From: a virus
Direction: 5' to 3' (one strand)
IMG/VR virus record: IMGVR_UViG_3300027833_000160
Location: 1-31,059 of that record
Length of the DNA: 31,059 nt
In this document: one piece after another, positions 15,688-24,910 of the stretch
How the letters are laid out: each line of letters starts with the position of its first letter
Position numbering within the stretch: position 1 is the stretch's first letter
The notes under the pieces: generated by a model
What the model saw: only the letters and a program-made list of their open reading frames with translations
Database searches by the model: none
What the model was told of the DNA's origin: nothing
Translations under genes and position numbers: made by a program

Positions 15688-17853
15688 CTAGTTTCCACGA
15701 ATGATTTGCTTGTAAACATTTCCTGCTTGCTTACTGGTTAGCCCAAGAGTCGTTGTGGCATGCTGGATCAACATTTTTTTCGCTTCGACAAGCGCGGTTT
15801 CATCATTGCGAACGGAATCTATCTTTTTTCTGTATCCGTTAAAGAAATGTAGCGGAATGTCAAAATTAGGCATACCGTGATGAATTTGCATCTTTTGACT
15901 GATCATCGGCAACACAAAAGCTGTGTACGCCTGTTGACGGGACAAGGTGGGGTCAGATTTCATTCGTTCAGTTAAGACCTTGTTGCCAGCTGCTTTTACG
16001 GCGCTTGTCATTTGCTCATTGTAACTAATCGGTCCCATTCCTTTGAAATCTTTGTCAAAATTCGCGTTATACTTCCATTCATCAGTTGAATTGCCAGTGC
16101 TGCTCGGCGCGAAGGTTTTGGCCCTGCCTTCCACCTTAGCAATTTCCTGACCAGCGCTATCAACCATGACAACGGTTTCGCCTTCACCGGCTGTCAAGAT
16201 TTCGCCCTTAGCCGTGCCTTGCACCGTTTTAATCACTTTGCCAGTTTCTGAATTAACAAGCGTAACTGTCTGACCCTCGCCAGCAACTAACTTCACCGGC
16301 TTGCCTGGACCCTGCACTTGCTTAAATGAGCCGTCAGTTTGCAAGACAAAGCGCACTTCGCCTTCTTTCAGCGTGAAGTCTGGCTCTGCTGCTGCATTTG
16401 CTACAGCCTGACCACCCTGCGCTGAGTACGCGCTTTGACCAGGATTAAGTATGATTGGCTTACCGTCAATTTGTGCCTGTGCAATTTTAAGCGCTGTGTC
16501 GTTATCTGCTGCGGCTATTGCAGTCTGAGCCACATTGTCAGCGTCGTTTGCTGTAAGCATTGCCGCATTATCTGCGTCGTTCATCTGAATGGCTGCTACG
16601 TCTGCGGCGGTGGCTATCTCTGATTTGTTAGCCATCATCAACTCGGCTATTGATAGATTGGTCGCATTGTCGGCTGTGTTCATTGTGATGCCAGCTTCAT
16701 TCTTTAATTTGGCAATCTCAACCGACGTAAGGTTAAGCGCTTTCGCCAAATCATCGGCAGAGCTAAAGCCTAGTTTAGCAATTTCAACGTCAGTCAAATT
16801 ACGCGCTGTCGCAATCTGTTCTGTGGTAGTGTTGCCCAGTTTCGCTATTTCAATACTGGTCAGGTTAAGAGCCGCCGCAATGTCTTTTTTGGCCGTCCAG
16901 CCCATGCCAGCAATTTTTTCGTTGCTAATGTTTAAGTCACCAGCAATGATTTTCTGAGCGTTAATTTCAAGGCCGGCAATCTTTTCACGCGATGTGTTGT
17001 CTAGCTTGGCAACTTCAATGTTCGTAACTGCCTCGCCTTTTGCTATTGCTTTAAGGGTTGTTCCTTCAATCCTAGCAACCGCTGCTGCGCTGTCTGCCTG
17101 TGTACCAGCAACGTTTTCATCAGTTTGACCTTCAATCTCCGCCACAGCCCTTACCGAGCCATCTGGCCCGTACATAGCCGCTGCAAGGTTGTTCGCCGCT
17201 ATGCGTTCCTGATCGGCTTCGTATCTAACCCCATCAAGGTCATCTAGGCTTTCTTGTTGTGCAAACCCTTGATCGAAGTATTTGGTCAACTCACCGCCCA
17301 TCAACAGCTGCGCCATTCTTCCAGCGTCCATGTCAGTGCTTTTAAGCATTTCAACGCCCTGAAACTGCTGCCCCATGTCAGCCAGAGTTTGCGCTGCCGC
17401 CATGGTTTGTTGCGGGTTGCCTGGTATGCCGCCGCCCAGAAAATGCCTAACCAACCCAGCATACGCCTCTTGCGTTGGCATGTTTGCTGGCATTGATGTT
17501 CCTGCGACGTTGCCAATTCTAGGGCCAAATTGTTTGGAGTCAGGCGCTACAAGATTAAGAGTTTGCCCGATTGACGCTGCTATTGCAGGGTCGGCCACAG
17601 CCGCCGCAAGCGCAGAATTACCCGTTTCCATGTAACCAGTTTTAAGCGCCTCCAAACGCTTTTGCTCGGCGCGTAACGCCGCCAGCGAGTTAGACGCATT
17701 TGCAGACGCCTTGCTCTGCTGTATCTGTTGCCGCAACAAATCAGCCTTTGCGCCGTACACATCGCTTTGTGGATCGCCTACCAGCGCCCTAGTTAGGTTG
17801 CTAAAACCCTGCGCCAGTAGCGGGTCAAGCTGGTATGGATTTGCTGCTGCCAT
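15688..17853 (-). CDS. Internal virion (ejection) protein with twenty 11-residue repeats
   Basis: This 721-residue protein lies between two small internal virion proteins and the giant protein, where podoviruses keep internal core proteins. Residues 1-240 are Ala/Gln-rich and helical. Residues 250-469 are twenty gap-free 11-residue units, usually beginning with Ala and ending with Ile or a similar residue (AAALNLTSIEI, AKLGNTTTEQI, ATARNLTDVEI). Residues about 485-585 hold roughly three beta-type repeats of about 30 residues (KLVAGEGQTVTLV, ILTAGEGETVVMV). The C-terminal 130 residues are helical and charged. There is no signal peptide or clear enzyme motif. The start ATG 17853 follows AAGGAA; the stop is one base before the giant gene. 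A role in DNA ejection or a trans-envelope channel is inferred from position and repeats; I do not recognise a named family. Confidence 0.75.
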   Translation of the reverse strand: MAAANPYQLDPLLAQGFSNLTRALVGDPQSDVYGAKADLLRQQIQQSKASANASNSLAALRAEQKRLEALKTGYMETGNSALAAAVADPAIAASIGQTLNLVAPDSKQFGPRIGNVAGTSMPANMPTQEAYAGLVRHFLGGGIPGNPQQTMAAAQTLADMGQQFQGVEMLKSTDMDAGRMAQLLMGGELTKYFDQGFAQQESLDDLDGVRYEADQERIAANNLAAAMYGPDGSVRAVAEIEGQTDENVAGTQADSAAAVARIEGTTLKAIAKGEAVTNIEVAKLDNTSREKIAGLEINAQKIIAGDLNISNEKIAGMGWTAKKDIAAALNLTSIEIAKLGNTTTEQIATARNLTDVEIAKLGFSSADDLAKALNLTSVEIAKLKNEAGITMNTADNATNLSIAELMMANKSEIATAADVAAIQMNDADNAAMLTANDADNVAQTAIAAADNDTALKIAQAQIDGKPIILNPGQSAYSAQGGQAVANAAAEPDFTLKEGEVRFVLQTDGSFKQVQGPGKPVKLVAGEGQTVTLVNSETGKVIKTVQGTAKGEILTAGEGETVVMVDSAGQEIAKVEGRAKTFAPSSTGNSTDEWKYNANFDKDFKGMGPISYNEQMTSAVKAAGNKVLTERMKSDPTLSRQQAYTAFVLPMISQKMQIHHGMPNFDIPLHFFNGYRKKIDSVRNDETALVEAKKMLIQHATTTLGLTSKQAGNVYKQIIRGN
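16447..17106 (-). repeat. Twenty tandem 33-bp units coding 11-residue repeats
   Basis: The coding stretch reads as twenty in-register 11-codon units without any insertion or deletion. The pattern is Ala at position 1, a small or polar middle, and an acidic or polar residue followed by Ile/Leu/Val at the end. Pairs of units give a 22-residue super-repeat (NLTSIEIAKLG type), clearest at 16603-16998. DNA identity between units is low, so the repeat is old and kept by protein structure. Confidence 0.75.
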
Positions 17854-17864
17854 TGGTCTGTTCC

Positions 17865-18524
17865 TTATAATCCCTGCGGAATGTATGGGCGCTGTGGGTA
17901 AGGCGCATAGCCGCCTGTCGGCGCTGGCGTTCCACCCGTCGGACCCATCAGCCCGTATCCCATTGCGGTTTGACCGCCAGCAATCATCAGCTGCGCCAAT
18001 TGGTTATTCGCCAGAGCATTTGCCGCTTCCAACTCAGTGCCAAGCACACCAGCGTTGCCCTTCATAAAGCCGCCTGTCATGCCGGTTGTCGCTCGGCTGT
18101 TATTCAGCTGCGGATTGACTTTAGTTGTCAGGTAGTTGGACACGGAATTGAGGTCCGCAAGCCCCTTATCCAGATCGAGTTTTGTTGCTGCCGCTTGCGC
18201 CATTCGCAGTTCGTTTTCGCTCTGGACAATAGCCGGTACGCCATCTGCGGAAGATGTTGTCGGCAGGACTGACCTGTTATTGCCGGTAAAGCCTTCCAGC
18301 AGCTTCTGGTATTGCTCCGCCACACCCTCGTCGAATGCTGGCTTTTCCATCGTATCTTGGCTAGTTTTTTGCGACGTGCCTGCTTCATCCATCAGCGCGT
18401 CATTTAATTCATAGTAACTGTTTTTTGCGCTGGACCGCGCTCTGGCCGCTTTTCGTGAACTGCGGTTTTGCTCCGCCGTTCCTGCGGCCATAAGCGTTAT
18501 GCCTATTGATACTGGATCACACAT
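17865..18524 (-). CDS. Internal virion protein (T7 gp14-like position)
   Basis: This 219-residue protein starts MCDPVSIGITLMAAGTAEQ, a Cys-Asp-Pro opening with a short hydrophobic helix that is common in internal core proteins of short-tailed phages. The middle is helical and rich in Ala, Asn and Gln (ELRMAQAAATKLDLDKGLADL). The C-terminus is low-complexity Gly/Pro/Tyr. The start overlaps the preceding stop as TAATG. In T7 the protein at this position is ejected and spans the outer membrane; the same role here is an inference from size, order and N-terminus. Confidence 0.7.
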   Translation of the reverse strand: MCDPVSIGITLMAAGTAEQNRSSRKAARARSSAKNSYYELNDALMDEAGTSQKTSQDTMEKPAFDEGVAEQYQKLLEGFTGNNRSVLPTTSSADGVPAIVQSENELRMAQAAATKLDLDKGLADLNSVSNYLTTKVNPQLNNSRATTGMTGGFMKGNAGVLGTELEAANALANNQLAQLMIAGGQTAMGYGLMGPTGGTPAPTGGYAPYPQRPYIPQGL

Positions 18525-19135
18525 TATGCCACCACTTTGCTAGAATTACCGCCGCCAAACAAATCGCTCATTTGGTATCTGGCCTTGCCTCGCCGCTCCA
18601 AGTCAGCCTGTGTTGCTATGCCTTCGGTGACACTGGCAAACACCTGATTGAGTGGGCTATATGCTGGCATTGCGGTGGCGGTAGTTGCTCGATTAGCCGC
18701 CAGATTAGCCGCAAGTGCTGGATCAGCCATTGCCTGATTCTGACTAAGCAAATCCGACTTTGCCAACTCAATGGCCGAGCGTGTGTTGTTTACATACTCA
18801 TTTGCCTTATCAGAAACAGCCCGACTTTGGTTGTCATAACTCGTTTGCAAATCCCCAAATCTGCGCGACTTAGCTGAACTGTTTAAAATACCAGATCGAG
18901 CCAGAGCCAAAGTCAATTCTCGCGTTGCATCCTTGAACTGATCGTCCAGCTGCGGGTTGGCAAAATCCAGATAACTTTGACGCCGAGTATCAAAGAAACC
19001 ATCGTCGTATTTTGCAAATGCGTTGTTGATGTTCGATGCACCCGCCTTTATACGAGCAACCCTTTCATCCTCTCGACGCCGTGCTTCTGCCGCGTCAGCT
19101 GCCGCTTGATCTGATCCGTCATTACCTAAGCACAT
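18524..19135 (-). CDS. Internal virion protein, small helical
   Basis: This 203-residue protein starts MCLGNDGSDQAAADAAEARRREDERVA (split here: a cysteine near the N-terminus, then a charged helix). It continues with Ala-rich amphipathic helices and ends GGGNSSKVVA. The composition and paired position with the next gene match phage inner core proteins. The start overlaps the GNAT-like gene stop by 10 bp and follows GGAGAA. No enzymatic motif is visible. It is probably a structural or ejected protein. Confidence 0.65.
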   Translation of the reverse strand: MCLGNDGSDQAAADAAEARRREDERVARIKAGASNINNAFAKYDDGFFDTRRQSYLDFANPQLDDQFKDATRELTLALARSGILNSSAKSRRFGDLQTSYDNQSRAVSDKANEYVNNTRSAIELAKSDLLSQNQAMADPALAANLAANRATTATAMPAYSPLNQVFASVTEGIATQADLERRGKARYQMSDLFGGGNSSKVVA

Positions 19136-19656
19136 AATCGTTCTCCATTCCTGTGGCCTGTCAAAGCCCGTAAATCACCGTCCCGTTTCTTGACCCACGT
19201 AAACTGGCAAAAATCTTCGCCGTCCCTGCCAAAGCCAAGCAGTTTGCTTTCCTCTCGCAATCCCAGCGTACCAAGCCACTTATGAATTGCGTCGTATCCC
19301 TCAATAGATTGGCACTCGATCCTGTGTGCGCCGCTATCCATCAACATTGGTATTATCTCACGAATAATCTTCTTTGTCAGATAGCCTCCGACTTTTTGAA
19401 AGTTATCAGTCGCAAACATCCCAATAGACCACACGCCAGAGCGCACAGGCACATAAACAATAATGGCAATGCGATCAGCGCCGTCGCCGCACACATAACA
19501 ATTCGGAAAATTGGAATACATTTCGCTTAAATCAGCGGCTAACTCGTCCCGCCCTTCTGCCCAGCGCAAACACGATATTTCTTTATAATCATGCTCTCGC
19601 ATATGCTTTGCGACGTGAAACACTTCTTCTGGCTCGGCTGGTCTAAGATACATCAT
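19126..19656 (-). CDS. GNAT-like acetyltransferase-fold phage protein (DUF2833 / T7 gp13-like)
   Basis: This 176-residue protein has the layout of a GNAT fold. It has an N-terminal RPAEPEEVFHVAKHM strand-helix, a beta sheet with CYVCGDGADRIAIIVYVPV, VWSIGMFAT, a helix after GGYLTKKIIREIIP, and the late SGAHRIECQS...GYDAIHKWLGTLGLREE segment. The acetyl-CoA loop (Q/RxxGxG/A) is degenerate (FQKVGGYL). Proteins of this type sit between tail-tube B and internal virion proteins in many T7-like phages, as gp13 does in T7, and are needed for core assembly. Whether it has acetyltransferase activity cannot be told. It overlaps both neighbours by 4-10 bp. Confidence 0.75.
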   Translation of the reverse strand: MMYLRPAEPEEVFHVAKHMREHDYKEISCLRWAEGRDELAADLSEMYSNFPNCYVCGDGADRIAIIVYVPVRSGVWSIGMFATDNFQKVGGYLTKKIIREIIPMLMDSGAHRIECQSIEGYDAIHKWLGTLGLREESKLLGFGRDGEDFCQFTWVKKRDGDLRALTGHRNGERLCA

Positions 19657-21728
19657 CCAGCGTCTGCTCCCGTATAATGAATGACAACATTACCAATTTT
19701 GGCTGCGCCGTTTTGCGTACAAACCAGTTTGGGCGCAACGTGCGTCGAGTATCCAGACATAGTTGCTCGACCCAATCCGTAGGACGTTTGAGAAAATGTG
19801 GCGACTTCTTCCGTTACTGTTATGTCGCTGGGGTCTGTAGCTATCGACACGTCCCACACGTTTTGACAAGTTATGTCCAAACCGGTTAAATCCTTCTCGG
19901 TAGCGGGTGAACCAGCATCTAAGAAGGGTAATTGCACAGTGACAGTGCAGTTGTCGTATTTATCGCCATTCACACCGCCCAGCGAATACAACTTATCACC
20001 AGAGCGGCACAGTGTTTGCTCACCGTCATACGCCCAGAAATCTACTGTAAATCCTGGTTCGTAGACCGACCACGCAGATACTTTGGATTGCGGAAAAAAC
20101 GAAAAGACGTAAATTCTGGAACCAATGGCGATCATGTAACGCCCGTCGCGTTTCTCAAGTGTAGCTTTAGCTTTCTCTGCTATATCTCGGTTGGATCGTA
20201 TGTCCGCAGCAACCAGGCTATCAATCGGGTTGCCAATGTCTCCAACAAACGCCGCATTAGATGAATCCCTCGATCTGAGGCTGCGAATACCGGACAGAGC
20301 CAAAAAAAACACATCGTTATCGCCAAACTCTACAACGCTATCCGCAGCTATTGTCCCAGTGTTTTGCAAAACTTGGATTTGCTGGTTTAAATCATCGTCT
20401 GGATCAACAAACCAAATCTGCACACATTGCTCGGCCAGCACCGCGATGTTGTTGAAGTAGTTGGCAATCGCCTTTAAATCTTCGCTGCCTTTGGCGTTGT
20501 TTGCCAGATTGATAAATCCAGCGCCTACGCTGGTATCATTCCATTCGGTAGGCTGATCGACGCCGCTAAAATGCAACAAGCTGTCCCTTAGCGCGTACAT
20601 CTTACTTTTGACGGGTCGAACAAACTGTCCAGGCGTATAAGTCCCTGGTGGGGTTGTTGTTATATCAGAACTATCATTTCGCCCACCAAACATAAGGCCG
20701 AAAGTACTGATGTCAGTTGTTACGTCGCCGGTCGAAGTCACTACAATTACAGCGGAAGGGAAACTTCCTGACGTCTCGCGAATAATTATAACTTTAGGGC
20801 CATCCGATATTGCCTCGTAATTTGGCGTAGAAGAATTGCTGTTAATTGCCTCCGCTATAGCCTCAGCAGTTGCATTATGTGACGTATTCCAGTTTACCTG
20901 ACTGCCGATGATAGAAACTCCGCCTACCGTAACGTCGGTCACAGCGTTATTCTCGCCACCGGACATTGACCCCGGATACATTATACCTAGTCTTGCAGAG
21001 CCACCGAACTCAACCGTCATCTGATAACCGTTATATTCTATTCCTACGGTTGGGGCCGTTACGTACACCGTCGCGCCAACCAACGACGCGGTGTAACCGC
21101 TGCCGCCAGCATTGATAGCTGTCACAAGATTACTCGAAGTGGTTGAGTTATTGCCGGTATGAGCAACCGGCGATGAGATAATATCTACATTGTTAATACG
21201 CATCACACGGAAATTATCGCCTGGGTTGTTAGTGCCTTGTGTCACTTGAAGCCGCATTGTTGCAGCCGTACCGCCCAGTGTACCGCCGGTCACTGTGAAT
21301 ATACCTCTCTCACGACCGTCGTACCAATCTTGAACTTGCTGGCCATCATAAAAGTGTACAATAACACCAGACGTAAATTGAACTGCACAATATACTTTGC
21401 CGTTGTAAAAATCGACAGACAACACTTTTGACAGTATTTGGTCTGTAACTAATTGTTGGTAGTTTACATTTGATGGCGTACCGGCGGCAAACGTCACATT
21501 TGATGCCGGTTCATTGCCAAAAACATAAATCTGTCCACCCGCTGCCGCCAGACCAATCGTGTTAGCGGGAAGATCAGTTAGTAATACAAAGGCTGGACGT
21601 TTTTCAATCTCGCCCCCGCGCGTGATGTGAGCGTTGGTTAACGTAGTTAGCGTTCCAGGTGTGCTGGTGACGTTCATACGTCGGGTGTCTAACCCGCCGC
21701 GAAAATCCTCGACTACAATATACGGCAT
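19653..21728 (-). CDS. Tail tubular protein B-like (T7 gp12-type)
   Basis: This 691-residue, beta-rich protein begins VVEDFRGGLDTRRMNVTSTPGTL and has NAHITRGGEIEKRPAF. That opening is shared by tail-nozzle/stabilisation proteins of short-tailed phages. Many GGxx and TxxT beta repeats follow, with WNDTSVGAGFINLANN and VQIWFVDPDDDLNQQ in the middle. It would form the tail nozzle below the tail-tube A ring. The length is somewhat below T7 gp12. The gene directly follows tail-tube A (TAG at 21731-21729, ATG 21728). Confidence 0.82.
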   Translation of the reverse strand: MPYIVVEDFRGGLDTRRMNVTSTPGTLTTLTNAHITRGGEIEKRPAFVLLTDLPANTIGLAAAGGQIYVFGNEPASNVTFAAGTPSNVNYQQLVTDQILSKVLSVDFYNGKVYCAVQFTSGVIVHFYDGQQVQDWYDGRERGIFTVTGGTLGGTAATMRLQVTQGTNNPGDNFRVMRINNVDIISSPVAHTGNNSTTSSNLVTAINAGGSGYTASLVGATVYVTAPTVGIEYNGYQMTVEFGGSARLGIMYPGSMSGGENNAVTDVTVGGVSIIGSQVNWNTSHNATAEAIAEAINSNSSTPNYEAISDGPKVIIIRETSGSFPSAVIVVTSTGDVTTDISTFGLMFGGRNDSSDITTTPPGTYTPGQFVRPVKSKMYALRDSLLHFSGVDQPTEWNDTSVGAGFINLANNAKGSEDLKAIANYFNNIAVLAEQCVQIWFVDPDDDLNQQIQVLQNTGTIAADSVVEFGDNDVFFLALSGIRSLRSRDSSNAAFVGDIGNPIDSLVAADIRSNRDIAEKAKATLEKRDGRYMIAIGSRIYVFSFFPQSKVSAWSVYEPGFTVDFWAYDGEQTLCRSGDKLYSLGGVNGDKYDNCTVTVQLPFLDAGSPATEKDLTGLDITCQNVWDVSIATDPSDITVTEEVATFSQTSYGLGRATMSGYSTHVAPKLVCTQNGAAKIGNVVIHYTGADAG

Positions 21729-22442
21729 CTAAGACCCCGTTGTTGCTATAAGTGGTGGGCCTTTGGGTCGATAAAGGCTCTCAGGTTCTCCACCACCAAT
21801 GATGAATGTCTCAGTTTTTGCCGACCGCGCTTTTAGACGCGCATAGTGCGCTTGGGCTTGGGCCATCTTATTTCGGCTATCGCCCTGCTTCTGGCGTTCC
21901 AGTATTTCAGCCGCAGCGTAGAGAACCAGTAGCTGATCGTCTAAATCCGCTGTGTGGGCCTCGGACGTAAAGGGCGATAGGTTTTTAATGCCATATACAC
22001 GAACCGATCCAGCGCCGGTTGTCGCGTCACTGTTGACCGCTGGGATGGGCCACAATTCAATCTGATTGCCTTCATAGGCGTCATATCTGCGAATTGGCGA
22101 AGATCGCACCCCACGGTCGCTGTCGTGGTTATTATAATGTTCGCCGGTTATGCCAAAATGCAGCTTGCCCCACACATCACCGTGCTTAGTTTCCATGCGC
22201 TCGATCCGCTCAAACACCATGTCATTTGGTACGTCGTAATATCGTTGACCGGCTGCAATGGTAATGTCTCGTTTGATCGAGAGGAACGGCCAGCTGTAGT
22301 CCTCCCACAACCGCCGCTGTGTGCGTTGCAAAATATTCACCATAACGTCGCGCGTAGACTTACCCAGCGATGCTTGTAGCGAATGCCCGACCTCTGATCG
22401 CAGATCGGTAATTAGCTGACCTAAACTCGTCCCTCTCGACAT
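21729..22442 (-). CDS. Tail tubular protein A-like / head-tail adaptor (T7 gp11-type)
   Basis: This 237-residue protein contains TLGQLITDLRSEVGHS-type N-terminal helices (here SLGQLITDLRSEVG), RRLWEDYSWPFL, and AGQRYYDVPNDMVFERI. These are characteristic of the adaptor that joins portal to tail tube in podoviruses. The C-terminal helix LLVLYAAAEILERQKQGD is also typical. The position between the capsid block and tail-tube B supports the call. Confidence 0.85.
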   Translation of the reverse strand: MSRGTSLGQLITDLRSEVGHSLQASLGKSTRDVMVNILQRTQRRLWEDYSWPFLSIKRDITIAAGQRYYDVPNDMVFERIERMETKHGDVWGKLHFGITGEHYNNHDSDRGVRSSPIRRYDAYEGNQIELWPIPAVNSDATTGAGSVRVYGIKNLSPFTSEAHTADLDDQLLVLYAAAEILERQKQGDSRNKMAQAQAHYARLKARSAKTETFIIGGGEPESLYRPKGPPLIATTGS

Positions 22443-22445
22443 ATG

Positions 22446-22832
22446 TTAGCCTTCCTCGACTTCGGCCATAGGCGCTACTGCCTTCGCTTTAGGCTTGGCT
22501 TTGCGCGTTTTGACCGGCTTGTTATTGCGCTCATGCAGATAAACGGGGTCCATCAATTCATCGCCCACACGCGCTTCGCGCAATGTTTTGGGCAGTTCGC
22601 CAAACTGATTAAACAGTTCGACTATCTTCTCATCGCCATACTCGCGCCCCAGTTCGTCGCGCATTTGGTCGTTGCCTTTGTCGCTAGACCCGCTTGGACG
22701 AATGAGGTGAACGGCATCAGGGCCGTGTATGTGTTGCAGCAGTAGAATTTCGGCAATCGAAACGTCGGCCTTACTGACCACGGATCGAATGTCTCCCCCG
22801 ATTGCAACGCAACAATTAAAAGTTTCAGACAT
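22446..22832 (-). CDS. Conserved late protein of unknown function
   Basis: This 128-residue protein has an N-terminal alpha/beta segment (VVSKADVSIAEILLLQHIHGPDAVHLI), a charged middle, KIVELFNQFGELPKTLREA and a basic Lys/Ala/Pro tail. Similar small proteins occur beside the capsid gene of other short-tailed phages, but no function is known to me. The start follows AGGAGGAACTA, the strongest ribosome site in the late region, and lies just after the capsid terminator. Confidence 0.65.
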   Translation of the reverse strand: MSETFNCCVAIGGDIRSVVSKADVSIAEILLLQHIHGPDAVHLIRPSGSSDKGNDQMRDELGREYGDEKIVELFNQFGELPKTLREARVGDELMDPVYLHERNNKPVKTRKAKPKAKAVAPMAEVEEG

Positions 22833-22847
22833 TAGTTCCTCCTGAGT

Positions 22848-22874
22848 AAAAGGAGGGCGAGAAACCCGCCCCCC
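22848..22874 (-). terminator. Intrinsic terminator after the major capsid gene
   Basis: On the minus strand GGGGGGCG (22874-22867), a 7-nt loop and CGCCCTCC (22859-22852) form an 8-bp stem with one G-T pair, followed by TTTT (22851-22848). It lies a few bases after the capsid stop codon and before the next gene's ribosome site. It would reduce transcription of distal tail genes relative to capsid. Confidence 0.7.
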
Positions 22875-22880
22875 GTTGGT

Positions 22881-23933
22881 TTATGCGATTTCGTAAACAC
22901 CGTGACAGTTCAGCTGGGATGCTGTCAGTGCGCCTGTAGTCGTGATCGCACGATACATGACGTACTGTGTTGCGGGACGCGCTGGGCTGTGCCGCTTCAT
23001 TTTCTCGCCATCCATATAATACATACAGATTTTCGACGTATCCATGATGTAGCAACGCTTGCTTGGGTTCTTGCCGCTGATTGTCAGATCATCAAGAGTA
23101 GGATCGTAAACAAACGTCAGTCCGTTATAGCTGATCTCGCCCATTGCGATGTTTTGACCGCGACCAAAGCCGGTCTGCGAATAGTTGCCGTTTCTTCGCA
23201 GTTCGTCAGCCAGACGATCCAAGAACGCTGATCCACAAACCGCAATGTTTGGCCGTCCGCCGTAGCGTTTCAGCTGCCGCATTTCGCCGTGCAGAGTCTC
23301 AATTAGTTCCTGACCAGTGGCGCTAGTTGAAATAGCGACATTGGCGCGGTTTCTCCACCACGTGTTTGACACAGTGGACAGACCGCCGACAGTGGTTCCC
23401 GACGCGGCTGGGTTGTCCACAATGATCGAGCGAATACCAGCCAGCGCGTTAGCGTCCGCCGTACCGTCGCCATACAAGAACGTATTCATGCCCTTGCTGT
23501 AGCCCTCCATCATATCGTCCAGTTTATCTTGGAACAGATTAACCAGCACAGTCGCGTCACGACCAGAATGGTTCGATGTACCGGATGAAGTGGTCGAGTC
23601 CGTAACGCTGATACCGTCCTTTTTAAGTTCGGTCAGAGTTAGCGAAATACCAGCATGATGCTCTTTCCAAGTGTAGTTAGCACGTTGGATATTTGCTGGG
23701 TTGCTGTAGGCCACAGTGCCGTTGTGGGTATAACCCGCAACGCTTGTTGTGTAGACGCCTTTGACCGCCAAGCTGATGTCAGCTTTGCCGCCTGGAAATG
23801 TCTTTGCGCCGCCGTCCATTGCTTTAAGAAGCGGTTTGTCTTGCAAAGACTGCGCGTACACGTTGCCCTTGTTGATGTAGTAATCAAGTGATGCGTTGGC
23901 GATATTCGCCAATTCTGCCGATGAAAAAGCCAT
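22881..23933 (-). CDS. Major capsid protein
   Basis: This 350-residue coat protein is called on several features: the N-terminal LANIANASLDYYINKGNVYAQ helix, PGGKADISLAVKGVYT, YTWKEHHAGISLTLTELKKDGI (two conserved segments), YGDGTADANALAGIRSII, and the C-terminal SPARPATQYVMYRAITTTGALTA. These features and the place right after the acidic scaffold identify an HK97-fold coat of the short-tailed phage type. The ribosome site GGAGG lies six bases before ATG. A sigma70-type promoter lies upstream of the scaffold gene and a terminator follows the capsid gene, as expected for the most abundant virion protein. Confidence 0.88.
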   Translation of the reverse strand: MAFSSAELANIANASLDYYINKGNVYAQSLQDKPLLKAMDGGAKTFPGGKADISLAVKGVYTTSVAGYTHNGTVAYSNPANIQRANYTWKEHHAGISLTLTELKKDGISVTDSTTSSGTSNHSGRDATVLVNLFQDKLDDMMEGYSKGMNTFLYGDGTADANALAGIRSIIVDNPAASGTTVGGLSTVSNTWWRNRANVAISTSATGQELIETLHGEMRQLKRYGGRPNIAVCGSAFLDRLADELRRNGNYSQTGFGRGQNIAMGEISYNGLTFVYDPTLDDLTISGKNPSKRCYIMDTSKICMYYMDGEKMKRHSPARPATQYVMYRAITTTGALTASQLNCHGVYEIA

Positions 23934-23944
23934 TTAAGCCTCCG

Positions 23945-24892
23945 TTACGAACCTTGTGCCAGAGCGGATTGTACCGCTTCCATTAAAGATTGTGGTTCTG
24001 GCGTTGGGGTTCCTGATAGTTTGCCACCAGATGCAGTTTTAATCGGTCTTTTGTTTTGGAATTTCTGCGAATAACGGGCGTTCACCTCATCATAAGCCTG
24101 TCGAGCCATTGCCAGTGCTGCATCCGCAGACTGTGGCCGTCCTTTCTCCGCAACCAGTACCTTTACCCTGTCATCCATTTCGTCTTGCTTGAGTTCATAA
24201 TCTGGATCAGATTGCCTTGTTCGCGTTTCCCAATCAGTCACCGCCGATACGACTTGGCCGACACTTTGCGCTTGCTCTTGCTGAAATTGTCGCTGCTCCA
24301 CTCGTTCGCGCATTTGCCGCTCTCTTGCGACTTCTCCACGACTTCGGGCCAGTTCTTTTCCAGCGTCCTCGTCCAGATACCCGTCGTTTACACGCGCTTG
24401 AATATCGTCTGGCATAGTCGCGCCAGTGACTTCGGACAAAGATTGTACATAAGGCTGTAATGCTTCCAGTGCTTTTGCTGGGTCTTGCTTCATGAGTGCC
24501 ATGATCTGCAAGCCTTGCGCGGCTTCTTCGGCAGTCACATTGCTCTGATCTAAGAACCCTGTGATTTTGCTATACTGTATTGCATCTTCCTTATATGCGT
24601 TGCGCTCCGTTATCAGTTTCTTGAATCGGGGGTGTTCGTTAAAGGGAACGTCGTTGAAAGTTTCATCGTCCTCTGGTTCGGACGGTTCATCTTCAATCGG
24701 CGCTGCTTCGACACCTTCCTCAGTTACTTGCTCGTCGGATTGCGAGTCCGTATCATCGGTAATCTGCATTGCGTCTTGAACGACGGCCAGCAAATCAGCC
24801 TCAGTTTCGCTTTCTACGCTCGACGAAGGCGCTGTAACGTCTGCTTCTTGCGTGTCGGTGGACGTTTCCAACACTTCGGTTTCATCAACCAT
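23945..24892 (-). CDS. Capsid scaffolding protein
   Basis: This 315-residue protein has a very acidic, low-complexity N-terminal third (runs of Glu, Asp, Ser and Thr), helical coiled-coil-like middle parts (GKELARSRGEVARERQMRERVEQRQFQQEQ, split) and a Lys-containing C-terminus. This composition and the slot between portal and capsid are typical of scaffolds that shape the procapsid and leave. The start follows AAGGAAGGG. The gene is preceded by a promoter of near-consensus sequence. Confidence 0.8.
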   Translation of the reverse strand: MVDETEVLETSTDTQEADVTAPSSSVESETEADLLAVVQDAMQITDDTDSQSDEQVTEEGVEAAPIEDEPSEPEDDETFNDVPFNEHPRFKKLITERNAYKEDAIQYSKITGFLDQSNVTAEEAAQGLQIMALMKQDPAKALEALQPYVQSLSEVTGATMPDDIQARVNDGYLDEDAGKELARSRGEVARERQMRERVEQRQFQQEQAQSVGQVVSAVTDWETRTRQSDPDYELKQDEMDDRVKVLVAEKGRPQSADAALAMARQAYDEVNARYSQKFQNKRPIKTASGGKLSGTPTPEPQSLMEAVQSALAQGS

Positions 24893-24910
24893 ATTATCGT
24901 CCCTTCCTTA

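Noticed and set aside
15687-15719. Longer start for the giant protein
   Set aside because: It would overlap the upstream gene end by 32 bp; ATG 15686 follows its stop by one base as elsewhere in the operon.
16603-16998. CRISPR-like array
   Set aside because: The periodicity is in the protein (66 bp = 22 codons) and the DNA units are diverged and coding; there are no identical repeats with unique spacers.
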